Positions 44,757-56,276 of a DNA stretch of 64,000 nt are shown here, in pieces. Numbering within the stretch: the stretch's first letter is position 1; every line of letters starts with the position of its first letter. The translations under genes were made by a program, and so were the position numbers. This stretch comes from Candidatus Jettenia sp. AMX2. GTDB lineage: Bacteria > Planctomycetota > Brocadiia > Brocadiales > Brocadiaceae. The notes below the pieces were generated by a model. It was not told the DNA's origin and searched no databases. It was given only the letters and a program-made list of their open reading frames with translations. The stretch lies in contig CP129469.1 of NCBI GenBank assembly GCA_030583665.1, positions 1,178,001 to 1,242,000 of the forward strand, written 5' to 3'.

Positions 44757-45161
44757 TCATAAAGATCCATTAAGATATTTCTTTATTCTTTCCAAAATTA
44801 ACCGGGAGAGAGATTCCTCTCCAAAAATTCCGACACGGATTTTAACTTCCGTTAAATTACCGGATACGTTCTTTAAGTTAATTTCAACCCTTTTGTTCGC
44901 TGTCCCGCGTGCAACAGCTTTGGCAGAAAGGCTGTTTTTTTCTTCACTTGTTATGATAAATTCAAGATCTTTAAGAGCCTTGTGCGTTGCCTGCCAGGTT
45001 TTATCAAGCGATGCTTCTTCCAGCGACTTCAGTTCACCCTTTAAGTAAGCAACTGTTCCTGCTCCTGCTCCTCCTCCTACGATCAAAGGGACTGCTACAC
45101 AGCCGCAAACGGATGATAAAATAATTCCAAGCAACACAATACGCAAGGGTTTTTCTGCCAT
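44757..45161 (-). CDS. DUF3568 lipoprotein, single domain
   Basis: A 134-residue paralogue of the adjacent gene: lipobox SSVCGC, then YLKGELKSLEEASLDKTWQA and EVKIRVGIFGEESLSRLILE. It is the single-domain version of the double-domain protein encoded 50 bp downstream on the same strand. AAAGGAAA precedes the ATG. The two are probably co-transcribed. Function unknown. Confidence 0.85.
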   Translation of the reverse strand: MAEKPLRIVLLGIILSSVCGCVAVPLIVGGGAGAGTVAYLKGELKSLEEASLDKTWQATHKALKDLEFIITSEEKNSLSAKAVARGTANKRVEINLKNVSGNLTEVKIRVGIFGEESLSRLILERIKKYLNGSL

Positions 45162-45435
45162 TAAATTACGTTTCCTTTCATGAAGTTTGTCTTGAATAAA
45201 GTATCACCTTTATTTACTACATACTCGTTCAGATCAGAATAGAAGAGATTTCAACTTTGATTGGAGGATGAAAAGGAGTGTGCCGGCTGGCAATACGTAT
45301 GATAGCATTATACACGGCGATAAAAACTGAATTCCTGATACTATCAGGAACGATAAGCTGTTTTGAACTTGTGTTATTTTGTATAGTAATAAAGGTCAAA
45401 TTACCGAACCTGTACTAAAGAAGATTACAAGCCTG

Positions 45436-46341
45436 TTACTGTTCCAAAGCCTTTCTTATAAAACCGCCATACGCATCTAACCTTTTCCTGGCTTCTCCGT
45501 AATCAAGGCCTAGTTTTTTCATGACGATCGCAATTTTTGCATTCCCAAAAGCATCAGCCAGAAACTTTTTTGCTTCTTCCTGACTGACACCGGTAGCAGT
45601 CATAATAATACGCTCCGCACGGTCTGTTAGTTTGGCATTTATTGCCCGAAGGTCTACCATAAGGTTTTCATAAACCTTCCCCATTTTAATCATGGCAGCC
45701 GTAGTTAATGTATTTAATATGAGCTTTGTGGCTGTGCCGGCCTTCATACGGGTTGATCCTGTTATGACTTCAGGTCCGACGATCGGTCTTATAATAACAT
45801 CAACATCAAAATTAGGAATAGTTTCGGGATTACAGCACAAAAAAATAGTTTTTGCATTCCTTTTTTTTGCCTCAAATAATGCACCCATGACATAAGGGGT
45901 AGTTCCGCCGGTTGTAATGCCCACAACGACATCTTTATGATTTACTTCTTTCACCTGAATGTCATGTACGCCGTCTTCGGGGAAATCTTCTGCACCTTCT
46001 ACCGATTGAAACACCGCCTTTTCCCCGCCGGCAATAATTCCTAGAATCATATGTGGATCGGTACCAAAGGTAGGAGGGCATTCTGATGCATCGAGTATGC
46101 CAAGCCTTCCACTGGTACCCGCACCAATATAGATGAGCCGTCCGCCACTTTGAAAGGCATCGACAATCAGCTCTACTGCTTTTGCTATATGCTCACGCTC
46201 TCTGGAGACTGCAGGAATAACCCGCGCGTCTTCGGCATTAATTATGTCGACGATTTCTAATGTGGTTTTACAGTCTATATCATAGGTTCGCGGATTGCGT
46301 TGTTCAGTTATCAGATGTGAACGGTCTTTTATTTCCGGCAT
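45436..46341 (-). CDS. murQ: N-acetylmuramic acid 6-phosphate etherase
   Basis: A SIS-fold enzyme that splits the lactyl ether of MurNAc-6-phosphate in peptidoglycan recycling. From the ATG at 46341 the protein has 301 residues and starts in the family style (MPEIKDRSHLITEQRNP). Landmarks are LIYIGAGTSGRLGILDASEC, GGEKAVFQSVEGAEDFPEDG, GITTGGTTPYV, and GSTRMKAGTATKLILNTLTT. The open frame continues 21 codons upstream to 46404 without homology. It is notable in a planctomycete-like genome because it implies muramic acid turnover, and it may relate to the MurC-like gene. Confidence 0.93.
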   Translation of the reverse strand: MPEIKDRSHLITEQRNPRTYDIDCKTTLEIVDIINAEDARVIPAVSREREHIAKAVELIVDAFQSGGRLIYIGAGTSGRLGILDASECPPTFGTDPHMILGIIAGGEKAVFQSVEGAEDFPEDGVHDIQVKEVNHKDVVVGITTGGTTPYVMGALFEAKKRNAKTIFLCCNPETIPNFDVDVIIRPIVGPEVITGSTRMKAGTATKLILNTLTTAAMIKMGKVYENLMVDLRAINAKLTDRAERIIMTATGVSQEEAKKFLADAFGNAKIAIVMKKLGLDYGEARKRLDAYGGFIRKALEQ

Positions 46342-46483
46342 GAAGAACATACTAACATTGAAAAAAGGGAATGTCAAAGAATATTTACAAACGGAGAAAC
46401 GCATGGTATTCTTTATGGTAAGTATTCATGTATTTACGTGCAAATAAAGAGTGTAAATCCGGACATAATAAAGAGAATCTTTT

Positions 46484-48328
46484 GTGCAATTGAATAATAA
46501 ATTGAAAAATATTCCCGCCTCGCCAGGGGTATATCTCATGAAGGATAGAAAACAGGGGGTGATTTATGTCGGCAAGGCAAAGAATCTCAGGAACAGAGTG
46601 AGGAGTTATTTTCAAAAAAGTTCCGATGACAGGCCCTATGCTGAGCAACTGGTACAAAGTATTGCAGATATTGACTTTGTGCTTACCGAAACAGAAAAAG
46701 AAGCCCTTATCCTCGAAAATAATTTAATTAAACAATTTAAACCGAGGTTCAATATAAACCTTCGTGACAATAAAACGTTTATAAGCATAAAACTTGAAAT
46801 GTATAATAAATTTCCCTATCCAAAAATAGTCCGGCAGATTGAAAATAACGGTGCGATGTATTTCGGCCCCTATGCCTCTGCCCGGGCAGTCAGAAATACG
46901 TTACGGTATCTTAACGAGATTATTCCCATTCGTAAATGTACTGATACGGTATTTAAGAAAAGGGTGAGACCATGTCTCTACTACCAGATTCATAAATGTC
47001 TGGGACCTTGCAGCGGCCTTGTTGATGAAGAATCTTACCGGGACCTTCTAAAACAGGTAATATGTATTCTGAAGGGTAAGCATGAAGACCTTATCACAAT
47101 GCTGAAGAAACAGATGCAGGAAGCATCCGGGGCGATGCAGTACGAGAGAGCGGCAAAGATACGGGACCGGATTCGCGCCATCGAAGAAACCGTGGAAAAA
47201 CAAAAGATACATTCCATGACTTTCACCGATCAGGATGTTTTCGGTTTTTACAGGAAAGGGAATGAGGTGTATATTCACGTCATGTTCATCCGGTCAGGTA
47301 ATATGGAAGATATATCTTCGTACCATTTTTCTACAAAATATAATATGATTGATGAGGTCTTTAGATCTTTTCTGAATCAATTTTATAGTCAGACACGTTT
47401 TATTCCTTCCGAGATAATTATTCCTGTCGGGTCTTCTGATTCAGGGTTGCTCGAAGAGTTGCTTAGTGAACGGAAGGGCAGGAAGGTGACGGTGATATGT
47501 CCGCAGAGAGGTTCCAGGATGCGGCTTGTTGAGATGGCGCAGAAGAATGCGGAAAATGCCTGTTGGGTATCCCAACCACACGAAAGCGACTTTGTGAAAA
47601 TAGCAAGGAATCTGAAGGAAACGCTCAGGTTGAAAAAGATTCCGGAGCGGATAGAGTGTTTTGATATCTCTAATATCTTCGGTAAGCAGGCAGTGGGTTC
47701 TCTGGTTACCTTTGAATACGGAAAACCCAATAAATCTCAATACAAACGGTTTAAAATTAAATCGATAGATCAGATTGACGACTATGCGATGATGTATGAG
47801 GTGTTGAGCAGAAGGTATAAAAGGGCGATAGAAGAGGATAATTTGCCTGATTTAACCATCGTGGATGGCGGTAAAGGTCAGCTGGGAATTGCACAAAAGG
47901 TGTTCGGGGAATTGGGAATTATTCATGTTGATCTGATTGCCCTTGCTAAAGGCCGGACAAAAAATACGGTTACAGGTGAAAAAAACGGTGAACAGGTCTT
48001 TGTGCCGAACCAGTCAGATCCTGTTCCACTGAGTCAATCTTCACCGGAACTTTTATTTCTTGATAAAATCAGGGATGAAGCGCATCGTTTCGCAATCACA
48101 TACCATAGAAAACTCAGGCATAAGGAATATTATAAATCCCCTCTCGGTGAAATCCCAGGTATAGGAAATGCCAGAAAGAGGGCCCTGATCAAGTCCTTTG
48201 GCAGTATTGAAGGCATAAGAAATGCCACTGTTGAGGAGTTGGTCAGTATTGGTAAACTTCCGGCAAAACTGGCAAATGCGGTATTTGATTATTTTCATAA
48301 ATCGGAAAAAATAACAGGTGAAGCATAG
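46484..48328 (+). CDS. uvrC: excinuclease ABC subunit C
   Basis: A 614-residue nucleotide excision repair nuclease. The N-terminal GIY-YIG domain (GVYLMKDRKQGVIYVGKAKN) makes the 3' incision. A UVR helical motif follows near 200-235 (MQYERAAKIRDRIRAIE). The RNase H-like domain (IECFDISNIFGKQAVGSLV, TIVDGGKGQL) makes the 5' incision. A C-terminal double helix-hairpin-helix (IPGIGNARKRALIKSFGSIE) binds DNA. It starts with GTG at 46484 or TTG two codons later. No ATG is suitably placed. It is divergent from murQ. Confidence 0.96.
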   Translation: MQLNNKLKNIPASPGVYLMKDRKQGVIYVGKAKNLRNRVRSYFQKSSDDRPYAEQLVQSIADIDFVLTETEKEALILENNLIKQFKPRFNINLRDNKTFISIKLEMYNKFPYPKIVRQIENNGAMYFGPYASARAVRNTLRYLNEIIPIRKCTDTVFKKRVRPCLYYQIHKCLGPCSGLVDEESYRDLLKQVICILKGKHEDLITMLKKQMQEASGAMQYERAAKIRDRIRAIEETVEKQKIHSMTFTDQDVFGFYRKGNEVYIHVMFIRSGNMEDISSYHFSTKYNMIDEVFRSFLNQFYSQTRFIPSEIIIPVGSSDSGLLEELLSERKGRKVTVICPQRGSRMRLVEMAQKNAENACWVSQPHESDFVKIARNLKETLRLKKIPERIECFDISNIFGKQAVGSLVTFEYGKPNKSQYKRFKIKSIDQIDDYAMMYEVLSRRYKRAIEEDNLPDLTIVDGGKGQLGIAQKVFGELGIIHVDLIALAKGRTKNTVTGEKNGEQVFVPNQSDPVPLSQSSPELLFLDKIRDEAHRFAITYHRKLRHKEYYKSPLGEIPGIGNARKRALIKSFGSIEGIRNATVEELVSIGKLPAKLANAVFDYFHKSEKITGEA

Positions 48329-48853
48329 CGTGGCGTAGCCACAACCAGAAAGTTTAACCAAGCAGTTTTTTACGACAACCCCCTAAATCCCCCTTTGTTA
48401 AGGGGACTTAGCAGGTACTAAATTATTTATTATTAAAAGGGTGCGTGGCAGTCATAATTCCTCCTTAGAAAAGGGGGTAAGGGGGTTGTAGAGACGCGGG
48501 AGGAAACACAACTTCCAGAATCTCTATTATCAATGGAGAATTAATAAGAAGTAGAGACGCAATATATTGCGTCTCTACTTGAAACAAGCACAAAAAACAA
48601 GAAGTTGATGAGTAGTACGAAGAAAAATCTTGTCCTGAAGAGGGGGGACAAGACTCATTCCTATTGGCAGCAACCAGACTTTATCCCCTGCTGGGGGGGG
48701 GGTAAGTGGGTGGACCGGGGTTGTGAAAAACATTGCTTAGGCTTAGGAATTTCAAAACAGATGTTCCTCCTCCTTGACGGGGAGGTTAAGTGGAGGCTGA
48801 CCCCTTCTGTCAAAAGTGGGGATGTTTGATTGTCAAATGCCTGATTTACTATT
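48329..48853. other. intergenic repeats between uvrC and cinA
   Basis: No gene is called. Inverted arms ACAACCCCCTAAATCCCCCT (about 48376-48395) and AGGGGGTAAGGGGGTTGT (about 48473-48490) face each other. A perfect 28-bp palindrome follows at 48551-48578, and then a G-rich stretch. A 74-codon frame at 48605-48829 reads through this repeat-like sequence and is not believed. Confidence 0.65.
48551..48578. repeat. 28-bp perfect palindrome
   Basis: GTAGAGACGCAATA joined directly to its reverse complement TATTGCGTCTCTAC. This type of GTAGAGACGC palindrome is a familiar intergenic repeat in several bacterial groups. No T-run, so not a standard terminator. Confidence 0.85.
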
Positions 48854-50101
48854 ATGACAACAGCAGAGATTATTACGATAGGCACAGAAATTGTGCTGGG
48901 GCAGGTCGTGGATACAAATGCTCCTTATATTGCAAAGGCATTAGCGGAAAGAGGTATTCGTGCGTGCTTCAGAACATCCCTGTGCGATGACAAAGAATTT
49001 TTGAAATCTGCCTTAAAAATTGCTACAGAACGCACAGACCTGATTATCACAACAGGGGGATTAGGTCTTACGGCAAATGATATCACACGTGAGGCAGTGT
49101 CTGAGTTTTCCGGTGTTCATCTGATACCCGGCAATGAGGTAAGTATTCATATTCGGGATGTCATGGGAAAACAACCGGTTCATGGAGTGAACGAATATAG
49201 CAAACAGATGCTTGTTCCGGAAGGTGCGCTGGTGATAATCAATGATAACGGAACTGCAGCAGGATTTGCCTTCTGTCATAACCAAAAGATAATTGTTTGC
49301 TTGCCCGGAGTTCCGGGGGAAATGCAATCCATGCTGCGAAAATTTCTGGAGGTTTCTGATTTACGATATAAAACAGAAGAAGGGTGTACTTTATCACGAG
49401 ATCTGCATACCTTCGGTATTTCTGAAATTGTTACAGAAGGTGTCGTAAAGAGATGCTTGTTTTCTGATTATCGTGTGAAAACAATGACGCTTGTACACGA
49501 TGGTATTATAACCATCAATCTCCTTTCAAATGCAACAACAAGAAGAGATGCAGTAAAACTCCTTGATACGGCGGAACACAATATAAGGCAGGGGCTTGGC
49601 TTCGCTGTATTCGGAGTTGGAGATGAAACTCTGGAATATTCGGTTGCAATGCTTTTGAAACAACGCAAGAAAACTATTGCAGTAGCTGAATCATGTACAG
49701 GCGGGATGGTTTCTGATAAACTTACCAACATTCCGGGCATTTCTGATTATTTTATAGAAGGGATTGTTGCTTACAGTAACAGGGCTAAGATTGAGAGGTT
49801 AGGTGTGCCTGAAAGGCTTATTACTAAACATGGTGCCGTAAGCTGGCAGGTAGCAAAGGCTATGGCTGAAGGTATTAGAGAAAGGGCATCGGCAGATATT
49901 GGTATTGGCATAACAGGAATCGCTGGCCCCGGCGGAGGAACAGAAAGAAAACCGGTTGGTCTGGTGTACCTTGGTGTTGCCGGAGATGGTGCAGGAGAAG
50001 TAAAAGAATGCCGGTTTCCGGGATCACGTATCAGTATCAAGAAATTTTCAACAAACACCGCATTGAATATGGTGAGGCTGAAATTGTTACATATTATTTG
50101 A
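48854..50101 (+). CDS. cinA: CinA: molybdopterin-binding-like domain and nicotinamide-nucleotide amidase
   Basis: A 415-residue protein. The N-terminal COG1058 (MoCF-binding-like) domain reads EIITIGTEIVLGQVVDTNA and ITTGGLGLTANDIT. In CinA this half can hydrolyse ADP-ribose. The C-terminal PncC domain (about 265-410: VAESCTGGMVSDKL, GITGIAGPGGGTERKPVGLV) deamidates nicotinamide mononucleotide in NAD recycling. The usual GGLGPTxDD block is GGLGLTAND here, a mild deviation. ATG start, convergent with proA (4-bp gap). Confidence 0.93.
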   Translation: MTTAEIITIGTEIVLGQVVDTNAPYIAKALAERGIRACFRTSLCDDKEFLKSALKIATERTDLIITTGGLGLTANDITREAVSEFSGVHLIPGNEVSIHIRDVMGKQPVHGVNEYSKQMLVPEGALVIINDNGTAAGFAFCHNQKIIVCLPGVPGEMQSMLRKFLEVSDLRYKTEEGCTLSRDLHTFGISEIVTEGVVKRCLFSDYRVKTMTLVHDGIITINLLSNATTRRDAVKLLDTAEHNIRQGLGFAVFGVGDETLEYSVAMLLKQRKKTIAVAESCTGGMVSDKLTNIPGISDYFIEGIVAYSNRAKIERLGVPERLITKHGAVSWQVAKAMAEGIRERASADIGIGITGIAGPGGGTERKPVGLVYLGVAGDGAGEVKECRFPGSRISIKKFSTNTALNMVRLKLLHII

Positions 50102-51369
50102 TATCCTATTTCCTCAGTTGTCCTGTTCCAAACACCACAAATTTATATGAGGTAAGCTCTTCTAGTCCCATTGGGCCGCGGGCGTGAAGTTTATCGGTGC
50201 TAATCCCTATTTCCGCGCCCATTCCAAATTCGTAGCCATCGGTAAAGCGGGTGGAGGCATTGACATATACGGCGGCTGAATCTACTTCTCTCGTGAATCT
50301 CAGGGCATTGGTAACATTTTCGGTAACGATTGCATCGGAATGGTTTGATCCGAATCTGGCTATATGGGCAATCGCATCATCAATGGCAGGAACAACCTTT
50401 ATGTTTAAGATCATATCGAGATACTCATTATAATAATCCTCATCCGTTGCCTGTTTTATCTTCTTTACGGTATTCTCATCACCGGATGTCATGAGATGGT
50501 TTCCGGACAGGATTTCAAATGATTGATTACACACTCTCAGTTCAACGCCTGCGTTAAGGAATGTATTTGCCATAGAAGGTAAAAAAACAGGTGCAATCTT
50601 TTCGTGTACCAGCATGGTTTCCATGGCATTACAGGTGGCAGGGCGCTGCACTTTGGCATTAAGACAGATCTCACCGGCCATTCTGAGATCGGCAAATGCA
50701 TCCACGTACGTATGGCAGATGCCTTTGTAATGTTTGATCACCGGAATAGTGGACTTTTCCACTACTGTACGAATAAGGGCCTCGCCTCCACGAGGGATAA
50801 CGACGTCTATATACTGATCTGCCTTGAGTAAATAATCGATGGCTTCACGCTCAATGACTTCTATAAGTTGAATGCCATTTTTATGTAATCCGGCTTTTTC
50901 AAGAGCAGAGACAAGTATCCTGTAAATTGCTTTATTGGAATGAATTGATTCTTTACCTCCGCGCAGGATAACGGCATTCCCCGCCTTCAGGCATAATGCT
51001 GCCGCGTCGGCAGTAACATTGGGCCGGGACTCATAAATAATAGCTATGACGCCAATCGGTACACGCATTTTCTGAATTTGAAGACCGTTAGGACGGGTGT
51101 AACCCTGCAGAATCACTCCTACGGGGTCTGGCAGGTTGATGATTTGCCTGACGCCTTCAGCCATGCCTTTGATGCGGCTGTCAGTGAGGCGGAGTCGGTC
51201 GATAATGGCATCAGAAAGCCCGGCTCTCTGTGCTGCCAGGACATCCTTTTCGTTTTCAGCCTTAAGCATTGAAAGTGAAGAAACAATATCTTCTGCAATA
51301 TGAAGGAGCGCAGTGTCTTTTACTGAAGTACTTGCCGTTGCAACAGAACGTGATGCTGTTTTTGCGTTC

Positions 51370-53264
<1,895 letters not shown>

Positions 53265-53350
53265 TCAGAATTACCTGAACTTGTCAAAAGATATTTAAAA
53301 ATAGTTACAAATGTCATATTGGTAAAATTCGGGCTTTATTCCAAAATCCC

Positions 53351-53378
53351 TTGAACACAAAAAGAATTAAAGTATAAT
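53351..53378 (+). promoter_or_regulatory. sigma-70 promoter for psd (very short leader)
   Basis: TTGAAC at 53351-53356, a 16-bp spacer and a perfect TATAAT at 53373-53378. The psd ATG is at 53388, only 9 bp after the -10 box, so the transcript would start within a few bases of the start codon. Confidence 0.6.
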
Positions 53379-53387
53379 TAATACCTT

Positions 53388-54047
53388 ATGCGTATTCCAC
53401 TTGCAAAATATGGTCTGAGAGAATTATTCCTTTTTGGTATTCCCTGTTGTATTGGAATAGGGATATCGGTCATATTCTTTCCCCTGATAACCCCTGTTCC
53501 GGTATTTCTTCTGATGTTCTTACTTAATTTTTTTCGTGATCCGGAACGGGAGGTGCCGGAAGGTACGGGGCTTATTATTGCTCCGGCTGACGGGGTTGTG
53601 TCCCATATTATACCGGTTTTTGAGGATAATTATTTAATATGCGATACTATAAAGATCAGTATTTTCATGTCTGTATTCAATGTACATGTAAACCGCATGC
53701 CGGTACACGGACGTATTGAATTTATAAAGCATACAAAAGGCAAATTTCTGGATGCCAGGGACGATGCCTGTTTCCGGGATAACGAAAATAATGTAATCGG
53801 CGTATCGTTAGTGGAAAAGGATGCAAAAATTGCAGTAAAACAGATTGCGGGTAAGATTGCCAGACGTATTGTATGTACATACAGGGTGGGAGACATATTA
53901 AAACAGGGACAACGCTTCGGTATGATAAAGTTTGGCTCACGGGTGGAGGTTTTTGTACCAAAAACAGTTACATTTGAAATTCTGGTTAAAGTAGGTGAAA
54001 AAGTAAAGGCAGGAAAGACAATACTGGGTAAAATAGACCCATCTTAA
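53388..54047 (+). CDS. psd: phosphatidylserine decarboxylase (archaeal-type, short form)
   Basis: A 219-residue proenzyme that makes phosphatidylethanolamine. Two membrane helices (LFLFGIPCCIGIGISVIFF and the following PVPVFLLMFLLNFF) precede LIIAPADGVVSHI, FMSVFNVHVNRMPVHGRI and the autocleavage site KFGSRVEVF, where Ser184 becomes the pyruvoyl group. Short forms of this kind are common in many phyla and usually pair with pssA, which is absent here. Start ATG at 53388 lies 9 bp from a perfect TATAAT, so a leaderless transcript is likely. Confidence 0.92.
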   Translation: MRIPLAKYGLRELFLFGIPCCIGIGISVIFFPLITPVPVFLLMFLLNFFRDPEREVPEGTGLIIAPADGVVSHIIPVFEDNYLICDTIKISIFMSVFNVHVNRMPVHGRIEFIKHTKGKFLDARDDACFRDNENNVIGVSLVEKDAKIAVKQIAGKIARRIVCTYRVGDILKQGQRFGMIKFGSRVEVFVPKTVTFEILVKVGEKVKAGKTILGKIDPS

Positions 54048-54230
54048 GAATTGTAAGAAGCTATCCCAAAACTTATTTTGGTATCAGGCATTCCTTATTA
54101 ATAATACTGAATGTTATGACCCCCCCGTAACCTAAAAATAGGTTTTAGGATGACTTCTATACACAGCAAAATAGATTGTTGCATATGATTTGTCGTGTAG
54201 CGTTTCAGTAAAATGTAAATGCAGAAAAAT

Positions 54231-54263
54231 GTCATTGCGAGAAGCGAAGCGACGAAGCAATCT
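54231..54263 (+). repeat. CATTGCGAG-type repeat, single copy
   Basis: GTCATTGCGAGAAGCGAAGC followed by GACGAAGCAATCT, related to the cluster at 36141-36365. It lies just upstream of ribE and is read through by a spurious upstream extension of that gene. Confidence 0.8.
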
Positions 54264-54279
54264 AAGGATAATATTCTTT

Positions 54280-54924
54280 ATGTTCACCGGTATAATAGAG
54301 CATTTGGCATCGGTAAAGAAATTGGTAGTAAAGGATGGCGGGGGAGAGCTGTTTCTCGATGTAAATGGATTTTACCAGGATCTTAAGCCCGGTGAAAGCA
54401 TAGCCATTAACGGGGCATGCCTTACAGTAAAAGAGATCAGGGGGGAGATTATCAGCTTTGATATTTCTCAGGAGACGCTGAGGAGAACGACCCTCGGCGC
54501 TTTACGGCATGCAGAAAACGTAAACATCGAACGGGCATTACGGGTGGGGGATAGAGTAGGGGGACACTTTGTCTCAGGCCATGTTGACGGATTAGCCCTG
54601 ACAAAAGAAAAGAAGCAGTCTGCCGGTCAATATACCTTCTCATTCTCTACAGAAAAACAATTTACTGACATGATGATTGAGAAAGGTTCTGTTACTGTTG
54701 ACGGCATCAGCCTTACGCTTGTTAGCGTATCCGATGGTGTTTTTTCGGTAGCATTGATACCCTATACACTGGCTTCAACGACGTTGGGATTCAAAAAAGC
54801 AGGGGATAAGGTGAATATTGAAATTGATATGATGGGCAAATGGATAAAAAAACTGCTGATAAATGTGCAGGATAAAAAAACTCCTCTTACCCGGGAGCAT
54901 TTGGCAGAACAAGGATTTTTATGA
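54280..54924 (+). CDS. ribE: riboflavin synthase alpha chain
   Basis: A 214-residue enzyme that dismutates two lumazine molecules to riboflavin. It has two lumazine-binding barrels: the first from MFTGIIEHLASVKKL with GESIAINGACLTV, the second around 98-190 with GGHFVSGHVDGLA and GSVTVDGISLTLV. The frame continues upstream to 54190 through the intergenic repeat. The ATG at 54280 gives the standard MFTGI start and has AAGGA 11 bp upstream. No other rib gene is adjacent. Confidence 0.95.
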   Translation: MFTGIIEHLASVKKLVVKDGGGELFLDVNGFYQDLKPGESIAINGACLTVKEIRGEIISFDISQETLRRTTLGALRHAENVNIERALRVGDRVGGHFVSGHVDGLALTKEKKQSAGQYTFSFSTEKQFTDMMIEKGSVTVDGISLTLVSVSDGVFSVALIPYTLASTTLGFKKAGDKVNIEIDMMGKWIKKLLINVQDKKTPLTREHLAEQGFL

Positions 54925-54983
54925 TAGGGTAAGAGTGAAACATATGGTTGGGGGGACGAAGGAGACTTTTCATACACAAATTC

Positions 54984-55186
54984 AATTAGGCCTTCGGCGA
55001 CTAAAAAACATTTTCCCTCCCTTGACAGGAGGGATTAAGGGAGGGTGATCACAGATTGTTCCTTTCACCCCCACCTAACCTCCCTCATCAAGCCTGCCTG
55101 TGCGCCGTGCCTGCGCCGCAGCGCGGCAGGCAGGTCACCGCACGCAGACAGGGGGGAGGAATTAACAGTTTGAAATTCCTATACAT
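54984..55186 (-). repeat. dispersed repeat family A, copy 2 (inverted)
   Basis: Reverse-orientation copy with AATTAGGCCTTCGGCGAC at the left, AAGGGAGGGTGATCACAGAT in the middle and AGTTTGAAATTCCTATACAT at the right. It has an extra G/C-rich hairpin arm (GCCTGCGCCGCAGCGCGGC) compared with copies 1 and 3. Confidence 0.85.
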
Positions 55187-55191
55187 AATAT

Positions 55192-55212
55192 GTAGGGTGG
55201 GCACCGCCCACC
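55192..55212. repeat. GTAGGGTGGGC..GCCCACC palindrome
   Basis: GTAGGGTGGGCACCGCCCACC. Related palindromes are at 56733-56753, 56836-56855 and 36380-36396. It lies just upstream of pdxA. Confidence 0.75.
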
Positions 55213-55232
55213 AAAAATAAACTGCTACCACT

Positions 55233-56270
55233 ATGAAAAATGATAATCCCGATAACAAAAAGAAGAAATCAAAACTGTTGATTGGTATTACGATGGGTGA
55301 TCCTTGCGGGATTGGCCCTGAGATTATCTTAAAATCATTGAGGTCTTCTGCGATAAAGAATAGTGCACACTATGTCATTATTGGAAGCGAAAGGGTATTG
55401 GAATGGACGGCAAAAAATTTAAAGATACCCATAAAATATCAAACAATATCCCACATATCAGAAATTCAGGATTCCAAATTCCCTGTCTCCCTATTGTCTA
55501 CGGGCGATTTTGATACAAGTCTTATAAAACAGAAAAAGCCTACCCCGGAAGGCGGTGAGCAATCTGTTCAATGGGTGATTAAGGGGATTAACCTTGCCAT
55601 GTGCGGATATATTGATGCCCTTGTTACCGCCCCGGTTTGTAAAGAGTCGATACATTTGGGCGGATACGGATATCCGGGACATACGGAGATGCTTCGTATC
55701 TTCTCCGGGGTTAAGCGGGTTGTTATGTTTATGGTAGGAGGAAAGATACGGGTGGCATTTGTAACTACCCATATTGCCATAAAAGATGTGCCGGGATTGA
55801 TTGCTGAAAAAGATGTCCTGGAGACAATAATGATAAGCAATGACAATCTTAAAAAATATTTTCAGATTCATAAACCAAGGATTGCCGTTTGTGGTTTAAA
55901 TCCCCATGCAGGTGAGGAAGGAATCTTTGGTGACGAGGAGAGGAAGGTTATTGTCCCTGCAATTGCAAAGGCAAAGAAAAAGGGTATCCGTTGCGAGGGG
56001 CCTGTATCAGCCGATACGGTATTTTATAAAGTAATGAAAGGCGCATACGATACCGTTGTAGTGATGTATCACGACCAGGGGGCAATACCGTTGAAATTAC
56101 ATGCCTTCGAAACCGGAGTGAATATTACTCTTGGCATTCCGTTTGTGCGGACATCGCCTGACCACGGCACTGCATATGATATTGCCGGGAAGGGGGTAGC
56201 AAATCCGCATTCTATGATGGAAGCAATTAAAATGGCAGTGAGGTTGTCAAATTATATGAAAAGGAGATGA
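55233..56270 (+). CDS. pdxA: 4-hydroxythreonine-4-phosphate dehydrogenase
   Basis: A 345-residue enzyme of pyridoxal 5'-phosphate synthesis (DXP-dependent route) that oxidises 4-phosphohydroxy-threonine. Landmarks are GITMGDPCGIGPEIIL, ALVTAPVCKESIHLGGYGYP with the metal histidine of GHTEML, VCGLNPHAGEEGIFGDEE, VVVMYHDQGAIPLK and RTSPDHGTAYDIAGKGVANP. The length is typical. A cupin gene follows 6 bp downstream, so the two are likely co-transcribed. Confidence 0.95.
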   Translation: MKNDNPDNKKKKSKLLIGITMGDPCGIGPEIILKSLRSSAIKNSAHYVIIGSERVLEWTAKNLKIPIKYQTISHISEIQDSKFPVSLLSTGDFDTSLIKQKKPTPEGGEQSVQWVIKGINLAMCGYIDALVTAPVCKESIHLGGYGYPGHTEMLRIFSGVKRVVMFMVGGKIRVAFVTTHIAIKDVPGLIAEKDVLETIMISNDNLKKYFQIHKPRIAVCGLNPHAGEEGIFGDEERKVIVPAIAKAKKKGIRCEGPVSADTVFYKVMKGAYDTVVVMYHDQGAIPLKLHAFETGVNITLGIPFVRTSPDHGTAYDIAGKGVANPHSMMEAIKMAVRLSNYMKRR

Positions 56271-56276
56271 TATTCC

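Noticed and set aside
48605-48829. 74-codon frame between uvrC and cinA
   Set aside because: It reads through G-rich repeat-like sequence, and the reverse strand is open over the same stretch; no homology-like pattern.
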